A stretch of 22,805 nucleotides of DNA, from contig KV454012.1 of assembly GCA_001661245.1 (NCBI GenBank), positions 221,436-244,240 on the forward strand, given 5' to 3'. The notes beneath the pieces are model-generated. The model searched no databases. It saw only the letters and a list, made by a program, of their open reading frames with translations, and was not told where the DNA came from. This DNA is from Pachysolen tannophilus NRRL Y-2460. Its lineage: Eukaryota; Ascomycota; Pichiomycetes; Alaninales; Pachysolenaceae. Made by a program: the position numbers and the translations under genes. Of the stretch, positions 16,615 to 22,805 are shown piece by piece (positions within the stretch are counted from its first letter, which is position 1; each line of letters begins with the position of its first letter).

Positions 16615-18257
16615 TCATTTCTTTTCCCCACAACTCCTGTATCTGGAAAGCTCAGCTAGTTTATGTATCATTCTGTTGGCATTGGTAAAACTTTCGTGTG
16701 TGTTTAAGGAACTATTACCATTAATTTTGCCATTAGCATTAGCATTAGTATTGTTGTTAGCATTACTATTAGCATTTGTAGTGATAAAATTATTCATCTT
16801 ATCTCTTAAATTGTTAAAATCAAAATTAATACCTAAAGGATTTGTGATTGTTGCATTTGAAGTTTTTAAACCTGTTTGGATTAAAGAATAACCATCCATC
16901 AAATAATTTTCACCTGAATCAATCATAACACCTAATAAATGCATAGATATTCTATTATCTTTAATAATTTTTGTTAAAAGATTATATTTACAATCAAAAT
17001 TGGAATTACTTAATTTCCCAATATCAATCATTATTCTTGGTACAATAGTTGAATCTTTATCTAATTGTTCTAATTTAGTTGTAATTTTATAAAATAATTG
17101 TTCAACATTCAAAATATCTTTTTCAACTCCACCATTATCACCTTCTTTGAAAACATTACTTAATGATAATATAACAAATGTATCACTATTTCCAGAAGTA
17201 CCAACTATTGAAACTGTACCAAGTTTTGTAATTGATAAAAAATGATGAGGAAAACTAGAAGAAAAAATTGCATCTAAAGCAGAATCAACTTTAAAAGAAA
17301 ATGAATCATCTGAAACTTCAGTATGAAATCCAACAGGGTATGAAACACCAGAAGCTAATTCTCTATGTAATTGAGATTCAGTTAAAGAACTTTCAACAAT
17401 TCCTAAACAAAATAAATCGGATAAATATTGTGGAGTTAAAGTATCTGATAACTCACCAACAAGTGGACAATATTGTGCTAATTCACATAATAAAGCCCTA
17501 CATATTGGAATACCATTTTCAATCTCAAAAGTAATTAAAGGTTGTCCCTGGTTATTGTTGTTATTATTATTATTATCATCATAATCACTCATGTTATTAT
17601 AGTCTAAATTATATTTGTTTAAATTTGTTCTCATTGAAATCAACAAATCTTTAGTATCAATTGATTCATTATTTGTATAAATCTCTTTTATACAATCTAC
17701 TTCTTTTTGAGAAATTGTACCATCATAAGCTTCAGATTGTTGAATTTCATTTTTTGATACATCAAAACTTCTCTTACCAGAGATAATACTAATCCACTGA
17801 GCACAATTTTTAGCTTGAATTGGGTTTGTGATATATTTTGGACCAGTAATAACCAACATTGGATTTGGATTTGAATTTGAACTTGAATTATTCTGTGTCA
17901 TTTCATTTCTTGACATTTCAATTCTTGACCTTTTTTCATCTTTATCCAATATATTATTAATTGCAGTTCTATAAAAAATAATCTTTTCTTGTAAAATTTC
18001 ACTAATTGGAAATAAAAAACTTTGAAGAACTTCAGGTTGTACAATAGGAATTTGACCTCTCTCTAAAAATACATATATATAAAACTTTTGTTAGTTATTT
18101 ATATTAAAATTAAAAAAATTTAATTCACATCAACTCATATTAGTAATAATTACCAGAGATGTATAACCCTGAACCCGAAGATGAAGTTCTTGAAGCTAAA
18201 GCCCTCCTCTTACCGCTTGTAGTACCATAATCCCAAGCTGTTGGAAACTTATCAGCA
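16615..18257 (-). CDS. Aro3-like DAHP-synthase pseudoenzyme, 5' end displaced by inversion
   Basis: Body of a gene related to 3-deoxy-D-arabino-heptulosonate-7-phosphate synthase (Aro3/Aro4, first shikimate step). Exon 1 remainder 18257-18154, intron 18153-18063, exon 2 18062-16615. Homology starts at [14 protein letters not shown], corresponding to Aro3 DLLQHEFPIS, and includes [26 protein letters not shown] (17382-17347), SYPVGF and GNSDTFVIL. Yet the enzyme is dead by comparison: GPCS is GPKY (Cys ligand to Lys), the SHGNSN His is replaced ([11 protein letters not shown]), GVMIES is GVMIDS, and ITDACIGW is ITNPLGIN, so all four metal ligands differ. GARTTE (Arg to Ser), GFKNG (Lys to His) and ILRGG (Arg to Ser) are lost too. 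A poly-Asn insert and Asn/Ala-rich C-terminus are added. No ATG opens the frame here; the natural start lies at 19221 on the other strand. With it the protein would be 542 aa (Aro3 about 370). Confidence 0.85.
18063..18153 (-). other. Predicted intron of the Aro3-like gene (91 nt)
   Basis: Donor G|GTAATT at 18153, branch-like AACTAAC at 18096-18090, acceptor TTTTTAG ending at 18063, with phases agreeing (G + AG makes Glu, reading [11 protein letters not shown]). Without splicing the exon 1 frame stops at 18142-18144 (TAA). The donor is weaker than the GTAAGT used in MED22. Confidence 0.72.
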
Positions 18258-18506
18258 GTCTTGATCTCATTACCAGCAGGTGCTATTGCTAAATCACCAG
18301 TTTTCACTCATGTTGTTAAATCTATTAAATTATTAGGTTCATATGTTGGTAATAGAGCTGATACAGCAGAAGCAATTGATTTCTTTGCAAGAGGTAAAAT
18401 CCATTCTCCAATTAAAGTTGTAGGCTTATCTGAATTACCAGAAGTTTATAAATTAATGGAAGAAGGTAAGATTGCAGGTAGATATGTTTTAGATACATCA
18501 AAATAA
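18258..18506 (+). pseudogene. Displaced C-terminal part of the alcohol dehydrogenase gene
   Basis: 83 codons including the TAA stop. It begins [20 protein letters not shown] and continues [38 protein letters not shown] and the terminal GRYVLDTSK, exactly the last ~82 residues of yeast zinc ADH (end of the NAD-binding domain and the closing part of the catalytic domain). It has no start codon of its own: the frame runs upstream through unrelated codons (NLSA) antisense to the Aro3-like exon. No stops or frameshifts, so displacement is recent. Belongs to the minus-strand ADH at 19298-20134. Confidence 0.95.
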
Positions 18507-18798
18507 AAGAAAAAGGCTGGCCTTTTTTTTAAAGAAAAATTTTTTAATTTTTTTTTTTTAAAAAAGAAGAAGAAAAATTTCAAAGATTTGATTTCAATAT
18601 CAAAACCTTGAATTTCCTTTCCTTTCCTTTTTATTTTTTTGAATTTTATTTTTTTTTAATCAGAATTTATTTATTTAGTTTGTGTTTTGTTTTAAACATA
18701 TTTATTACGGAATCATTTTCTTTTTTTTACATGGAAAAGAAAAAAAAAAATCAATATCTAGCAGATATTTAGTTTAGAAATTTTAAATGATTGTTACT

Positions 18799-18805
18799 TG
18801 ACTCA
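18799..18805. promoter_or_regulatory. Gcn4-type site TGACTCA
   Basis: Exact bZIP core TGACTCA, 416 bp before the displaced Aro3-like ATG in the native promoter orientation. Gcn4 binds RTGACTCAY and induces ARO3 and ARO4 in S. cerevisiae. The near-palindrome works in either orientation. A 7-bp match can arise by chance, so function is inferred. Confidence 0.5.
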
Positions 18806-19111
18806 CTAAATAATCAACCCTTAGTAAATTAAACCATTAAAAAGCTTACTATCTATCAATACAATTGGCTAACCTCAATATGAGGTTTGGTTCTTAGTAA
18901 AGACAAGTGTCATATGTCGTACTACTTTTAAATATGAAGTGAGAAAAAAAGTGTAAAAAAGAGAAAAGGAAAGTGTCACATGACGCTATTTTCTTTTTTG
19001 TGTTTGTGATGGAGCATATGCATAATTAATGCAGGAAAGTAAGACATCAATACAGAAAGAAAGAGAAAGAGATGAGAGATGAGAGATTTGATCAATAACA
19101 ACATTATCATT

Positions 19112-19131
19112 ATATATATATATATATATAT
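19112..19131. repeat. TA dinucleotide repeat
   Basis: A run of about ten TA units lies 90-110 bp before the displaced Aro3-like ATG. It may act as the TATA region of that promoter. Confidence 0.7.
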
Positions 19132-19220
19132 GTATTTGAAGGTTTAAAAGCTGAGTCCAGAATAAGCCAAACTGAAAAGTACAAAAAAAAAAAATTAGTT
19201 TTGGTTTTGTTATTTTCGGT

Positions 19221-19297
19221 ATGCTGAAGTTAATGAATAATGGGTTATCTCCAAGTCGTCAACAGATGGTAACTAGTAGTGCTGGAACAGATGTTTC
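19221..19297 (+). pseudogene. Displaced 5' end of the Aro3-like gene (start codon plus 25 codons)
   Basis: ATG at 19221 begins [20 protein letters not shown] followed by AGTDV and two bases of the next codon. These two bases (TC) plus the T complementary to 18257 complete a Ser codon, and the frame then continues into [18 protein letters not shown] on the other side of the inversion. In place, the frame instead runs antisense into ADH. This start is the only ATG that gives the Aro3-like gene an uninterrupted coding sequence, which is part of the evidence for the inversion. Confidence 0.82.
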
Positions 19298-20134
19298 AAC
19301 TTTACCACATGGTCTAACGTATTCACAAGATTGAGTGATAGCTGCTTCAGAAACAGCAACGTTAAGAACACCATGAGGACCACCATTTGTTGCTTCTTGA
19401 ATATCTTTAACTAAATCTTTTGATTTTTTAAAATCAATGAAAACTTCAGCACCAAATGATTTAACCAATTTTTCCTTTTCATCTCCACCATCAATTGCAA
19501 GAACTCTATAACCCATTGCAACTGCATATTGAACAGCTAATGAACCTAAACCACCACCTGCACCAGAAATTGCAACCCATTCTCCAGCTTTTAAATCTGC
19601 AGTTTTTAAACCTTTATAAACAGTAATACCAGCACATAAAATTGGAGAAATTGAAGCTAAATCTGTTCCTTTTGGAATATGTGCAGCTTGAATAGCATCA
19701 GCAGTTGCAAATTGTTGGAAAGAACCATCATGGGTATAACCAGATAAATCTGCTTCAGCACAATTAGATTCATTTCCATTAATACAATATTCACAATTTA
19801 AACATGAACTATTTAACCATTTAACACCTGCATAATCACCAATTTCAAAATTAGTAACAGAATCACCTTTTGCAACAACAATACCTGCACCTTCATGACC
19901 ACCAACTAATGGCAATTTTGTATCTAATGGCCAATCACCTTTCCATGCATGTAAATCAGTATGACAAACACCAGAATATTTAATATTAACCAAGATTTCA
20001 TTTGGTTTTGGAGTTGGAACTGGAATATCCTTATAAATTAAAGGTCCACCACTTTTTTCAAAAATAACAGCCTTTTGACTAGAAGGAATACCAGCTGGAA
20101 ATTTAAAACGCAAAGCTCTAGTTTGCTTAAACAT
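19259..20134 (-). CDS. Zinc alcohol dehydrogenase, 3'-truncated by inversion
   Basis: Yeast ADH1/ADH3-type medium-chain dehydrogenase (ethanol-acetaldehyde, NAD). The native part is residues 1-279; codons after GKV (19297-19259) are foreign and encode [12 protein letters not shown] before a chance stop. Visible features: catalytic zinc ligands Cys57 ([10 protein letters not shown]), His80-Glu81 (GGHEGAG) and Cys167 (ILCAG); structural zinc Cys111, 114, 117 and 125 ([15 protein letters not shown]); NAD-binding GAGGGLGS near 191-198. The N-terminus before SSQKAVIF adds ~17 residues, basic and acid-free ([15 protein letters not shown]), possibly a short mitochondrial presequence as in ADH3. With the displaced 82 residues the enzyme would be 361 aa, normal for the family. 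As it stands it lacks part of the NAD-binding fold and the C-terminus and should be non-functional. Confidence 0.93.
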   Translation of the reverse strand: MFKQTRALRFKFPAGIPSSQKAVIFEKSGGPLIYKDIPVPTPKPNEILVNIKYSGVCHTDLHAWKGDWPLDTKLPLVGGHEGAGIVVAKGDSVTNFEIGDYAGVKWLNSSCLNCEYCINGNESNCAEADLSGYTHDGSFQQFATADAIQAAHIPKGTDLASISPILCAGITVYKGLKTADLKAGEWVAISGAGGGLGSLAVQYAVAMGYRVLAIDGGDEKEKLVKSFGAEVFIDFKKSKDLVKDIQEATNGGPHGVLNVAVSEAAITQSCEYVRPCGKVETSVPALLVTIC

Positions 20135-20932
20135 AATTAAAGTGGTTATAAATTAATTTTTTCAAATAGTAGTAGAAATAAATAGAAAATATGAAGTTAA
20201 TGTAATTAGATTCTTGTAATTACAATTAGTTCAATTTAATCGTAAAGGTTATTCAAAGAGTATTTATACAAACAAGAAAGAAAGAAAAAAAAAAAGTACC
20301 ACCCAAGAAATAGGAGTAATACAATCGAAATTAATGATCATTTTAAAGACAAAAATTAAAAATAAAAATACCAATCAAATGAAAACTATTAACTGAAACA
20401 TAAAAGGGTAAAAAAAAAAAGTACTTACGACCCCGCAATATATAAAGAGAGAGAGTAAAATAATAATAAAAAAAGTAATTAGGTAATTTTTAACATTTTA
20501 GTATTTTGACCAGTTTTCTTTATACTATAAGTAAAGGAAGTAACTCCATTCCCGATTAATTTCCTTATTTTTTTTTTTTTTTTTTTTTACTTTGGTTTAA
20601 AAACTGATAAAACCCCTCTATCTCTTCTTCTCTTTTTCTTTTTTTTTTCTTAAAAAAAATAAATAGGCCGGAACTATGGTATATAATATTTATAATATTT
20701 ATAATATTATAATATTATAATATATCATCTTTACTCCGCGTCTCGCTTTATCTTCCCCGATGTAAAATTTATTAATTTTTCAAAAGAAAAAGCAAAACAT
20801 TGTACATATAATATGTATGTCTATGCATGTATTGGTATATAACGTATGTATCTAATACATATATAGATTAATGGTATTAATTAGTATATACGATTGATTG
20901 ATCAATTGATTTATTGGTTGATCAATTTTTTT
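20135..20932. promoter_or_regulatory. ADH promoter region and APE1 3' flank
   Basis: 798 bp without a gene between two minus-strand genes. Near ADH it is AT-rich with A runs. Around 20563-20660 there are T and pyrimidine tracts with ACCCCTC (CCCCT, a stress-response-element core, 20613-20617). A palindromic TAATATTA array lies at about 20681-20724, followed by an isolated CG-rich bit (CTCCGCGTCTCGC, about 20733-20745). Next to the APE1 stop are two TTGATCAA palindromes (20898-20927). Long promoters are usual for yeast ADH genes; no regulator is assigned. Confidence 0.55.
20681..20724. repeat. Palindromic TAATATTA / TTATAATAT array
   Basis: Tandem copies of a TATAATATT-like unit that are also self-complementary, so the tract can form a long AT cruciform or slip. 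Between the ADH promoter and the APE1 3' end. Confidence 0.8.
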
Positions 20933-22660
20933 TTACAAATCTCCAAAAGAGTCATAGACATTTCTCCAATTACAGAAAAAACCTTTAAAAAACTTAATAC
21001 CTAATCCGAGATCCTTTGAACCTGACATTCCTCTAATACTATGCATTGATAATTGTGGGATACCAACATCTATTACACGAGCACCTGTTTGACTTGAAAT
21101 AAAAGGACCAATTGTAGAACCTGAACGAATATCATTTCTTACATGGAATTTTTGGAAAAAATCATTATTTAATTCTGCTAATTGTTTAATAATTGAAATT
21201 CCAATAAGATCTGTGGCCGTATGTCCGTTTGGATCCAATTTGACGGTGATCCCCGTATTGGGTAATGGTCGATGGCGGGGTAAGTACGCATCTGGGAAAT
21301 TTGGATTAAATAAATGCGTGACATCAGTGGAGAGTATAATAGAATTTGCAAATATAATTTTATTTATGGAATTTGTATCATCAAGTTTATAAAAAGAATT
21401 TGTTACTCTATTAATTATTGATTCGAAAAAACCTCCTCTAACACCTTGTCTTGAAAGTGATCCAATTTCTTCATTATCAAAAAGTCCAACAATTGTAAAA
21501 TTTGAATTTAAATTTGAATTTGAATTATTACTATTATTATCAAATTCAATTAATGCATTAATTGCTGCATATGAACATAATTTATCATCAAGTCTAGGTG
21601 CAAAAAAAAATTCATTTGAAAGACCACCAATTGAACCTTTTTGAATATCAAATAAATCAAAATCAATTCCATAAATTTCAGAAACTTTTACATTGGCTAA
21701 TTTTGCTACATACCTTAAAAATTTTAAAGAATGTTCACCATATAATGGAGCAGATTTTTCATCTTCTAAAGGTTCTGGTTCATCTTTAATATCAAACCCA
21801 ATTATTGGAACCATTTGAGTTTCTAAATTAAATGGTCCTTTTGAAACTGATCCGAAATGTTCAGCTAAACTAGCAATATGTCCAATAGGATGTGGTGTTG
21901 AATTAATTAATTTTATTGAAAATTTACAATTTTTCCTAATTAAAACTCTACCACCAAAACCCAAATCTCTATCCCACCATTTATCACTTAATGCACCAGA
22001 ATATGGTGCAACTCCAAGTAATTCATAACCTTCATTTTTAGGTTTAACAGAATTTGGTTTAAGTTTCACTGTTAATGAATCAACATGTGCAACAATACTA
22101 CCAACACCATTACAAGGTTTCCAATCTTTACCTATGATAAATGCTATCAATGAAGTACCAGATCTAGTAGAAAAATATTTCCCAGGTTTCAAGTTAGACC
22201 AATCAAGTTTCTCTGGTAAATATTTAAACCCATTCATAGTTAATAATTCACCAATTCCTTCTACAAAATGATATGTAGTAGGATTAGAATAAGTAAAATC
22301 AATGTAGTCATTAGTATACTTGATGTAATAATCATCATTATCATCATTTTTCACTGAATTTTTTTTCCTATCATTATTGCTAGACTTGCGGGAATGATGA
22401 CACTCATCCGATTCATCTGCATCTTCAAATTCAAAACTATTGTAAGAATATAATTTTTGAAAATTTGTTGTAACATTTATATTACCAGACTTTTGGGATT
22501 CAGGTTTTTCGGACAAAGACTTGGAAATTACCGGATCGCAACCACAATATGCAGACTCCATTTCTCCCGCCATTTGCAAACCTCCAACAACATTTATCTT
22601 CTTCAGTACTACAGATCCAATCTTCCTATCTTTTAAATCTTTGTTATCTGACTCTGACAT
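20933..22660 (-). CDS. APE1: M18 aminopeptidase, vacuolar aminopeptidase I (Ape1/Lap4)
   Basis: 575 aa from the first ATG at 22660; the frame is open 26 codons further, without ATG. Ape1 is a dodecameric zinc aminopeptidase delivered to the vacuole by the Cvt/autophagy pathway. The match to S. cerevisiae Ape1 (514 aa) is close from about residue 95: FTYSNPTTYHFVEGIGELL, AHVDSLTVKLKP (zinc His192), WWDRDLGFGGRVLI, FAPRLDDKLCSYAA, DNEEIGSLSRQG (Glu397-398), LSTDVTHLFNPNFPDAY (His449) and LSMHSIRGMSGSKDLGLG (from 539). Ape1-specific features (LFDIQKGSIGG, GGFFESI, KFFKGFFCNWRNVYDSFG) separate it from cytosolic Ape4. The first ~95 residues, Lys/Asp/Asn/Ser-rich, are longer than the usual 45-residue propeptide and not recognisably similar to it. 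Asn/Ser repeats form a small insert near 380. Confidence 0.93.
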   Translation of the reverse strand: MSESDNKDLKDRKIGSVVLKKINVVGGLQMAGEMESAYCGCDPVISKSLSEKPESQKSGNINVTTNFQKLYSYNSFEFEDADESDECHHSRKSSNNDRKKNSVKNDDNDDYYIKYTNDYIDFTYSNPTTYHFVEGIGELLTMNGFKYLPEKLDWSNLKPGKYFSTRSGTSLIAFIIGKDWKPCNGVGSIVAHVDSLTVKLKPNSVKPKNEGYELLGVAPYSGALSDKWWDRDLGFGGRVLIRKNCKFSIKLINSTPHPIGHIASLAEHFGSVSKGPFNLETQMVPIIGFDIKDEPEPLEDEKSAPLYGEHSLKFLRYVAKLANVKVSEIYGIDFDLFDIQKGSIGGLSNEFFFAPRLDDKLCSYAAINALIEFDNNSNNSNSNLNSNFTIVGLFDNEEIGSLSRQGVRGGFFESIINRVTNSFYKLDDTNSINKIIFANSIILSTDVTHLFNPNFPDAYLPRHRPLPNTGITVKLDPNGHTATDLIGISIIKQLAELNNDFFQKFHVRNDIRSGSTIGPFISSQTGARVIDVGIPQLSMHSIRGMSGSKDLGLGIKFFKGFFCNWRNVYDSFGDL

Positions 22661-22805
22661 CGATAGACTCGGGCTTCCTTTTTCCAGAACTAGTTTCCCA
22701 CAACCTTTCACCCACCAAAAGCTAACAAAATGAAACAAATAAAAAAAAAAAAAAAAACAAAAAAAATAACTTCTTCGTTTCTACGTATATATATATATAT
22801 ATATA
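22661..22805. promoter_or_regulatory. APE1 upstream region, cut by the window end
   Basis: 145 bp of probable APE1 5' UTR and promoter. An A-rich run lies at 22741-22766 and a TA repeat (22788-22805) reaches the window edge. The open frame continues a short way upstream of the ATG but has no start codon. Confidence 0.5.

Larger units (their letters stand above)
18507..19220. promoter_or_regulatory. Inverted intergenic DNA: ADH terminator and Aro3-like promoter
   Basis: 714 bp without a gene. Just after the ADH stop are A/T-rich tracts suited to 3' end formation (18507-18760). Then come TGACTCA (18799-18805), GTGTCATATGTCG (18907-18919), GTGTCACATGACGC (18973-18986), an AGAGATGAGAGATG-type purine repeat (about 19055-19090), a TA repeat (about 19112-19131), and A-rich DNA before the ATG at 19221. 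In present orientation this promoter fires into only 77 nt of Aro3-like coding sequence and then antisense into ADH. Confidence 0.7.
18258..19297. other. Inverted 1,040-bp segment breaking ADH and the Aro3-like gene
   Basis: Both ends fall inside coding sequence. At the left end, ADH C-terminal codons begin on the plus strand directly beside exon 1 of the minus-strand Aro3-like gene. At the right end, the Aro3-like start codon and 77 nt of coding sequence on the plus strand abut the cut ADH gene on the minus strand. Reversing the segment gives ADH ...[13 protein letters not shown]... and Aro3-like ...[14 protein letters not shown]..., both in frame with no base gained or lost. The junctions share only one ambiguous base (a G), and I see no inverted repeats at the ends, which points to end-joining or an assembly error rather than site-specific or homologous inversion. 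The inside order is ADH 3' end, ADH terminator, Aro3-like promoter, Aro3-like 5' end. Confidence 0.93.

Noticed and set aside
18261-18506. Stand-alone small ADH-like gene on the plus strand
   Set aside because: It starts mid-domain, has no ATG, and its exact missing partner is the cut ADH at 19298-20134; it is one half of an inverted gene, not a separate small gene.
18258-19297. Invertase-type or transposon-driven switch
   Set aside because: I looked for inverted repeats or target duplications at both junctions and found only a shared CCAGCA at unequal offsets (15 and 12 bases) and one ambiguous base, so no recombinase system is supported.

Overview
This is a budding-yeast nuclear window (Saccharomycotina). 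The gene set is typical of that group: Ape1, Slm, Dsn1, Srb6/Med22, Trs20, Mdm38 and an Mtc4-like protein. Genes lie close together on both strands, the DNA is strongly AT-rich (roughly 70% by eye) with many poly-A/T tracts, proteins carry Asn/Ser-rich inserts from AAT/TCA-type repeats, and the few introns have yeast-like GTAAGT donors and TACTAAC branch sites. Several proteins look closest to those of Candida-type yeasts (Debaryomycetaceae and relatives), but I could not settle the species or whether CTG is read as Leu or Ser. I see no tRNA, rRNA, CRISPR array or recognisable transposon.

Layout. 1-2360: a LETM1-family mitochondrial gene (MDM38-like, minus), then a divergent promoter. 2360-6782: a DUF1746/Dsc4-like membrane protein and an SLM1/2-like PH-domain protein, both plus, separated by a long spacer that is unusually GC-rich. 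7054-9946: dUTPase (DUT1, minus, with an MCB box upstream) divergent from an ATR1-type MFS transporter (plus). 10152-15437: an MTC4-like gene (minus), TRS20/sedlin (plus) and DSN1 (minus). 15816-16441: MED22/SRB6 (minus), whose complete frame appears only after removing two introns. 16615-20134: a disrupted pair, an Aro3-like gene and an alcohol dehydrogenase gene. 20933-22660: APE1/LAP4 aminopeptidase (minus).

The main discovery is at 16615-20134. The ADH gene (minus) is cut after residue 279 (...CGKV) and its missing 82 C-terminal residues lie about 1 kb away on the opposite strand (18258-18506). The neighbouring Aro3-like gene is cut at the other end of the same segment, and its missing start codon and first 25 codons lie on the plus strand at 19221-19297. 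One inversion of about 1,040 bp (18258-19297) explains both breaks: turning that segment round makes both genes continuous and in frame. It is therefore either a very recent inversion, a haplotype or phase-variable state, or an assembly error.

The Aro3-like gene is remarkable in itself. It is clearly descended from DAHP synthase (it keeps [12 protein letters not shown] and its surroundings), but all four metal ligands and most phosphate-binding residues are replaced. It looks like an undescribed pseudoenzyme, possibly a regulator or partner of Aro3/Aro4. A Gcn4-type TGACTCA site lies in what would be its own promoter.

Functionally the genes are ordinary housekeeping neighbours: mitochondrial ion homeostasis, membrane-protein quality control, TORC2/calcineurin signalling, nucleotide metabolism, drug efflux, vesicle tethering, kinetochore, Mediator, aromatic amino acid metabolism, fermentation and vacuolar proteolysis. 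They form no operon-like unit.
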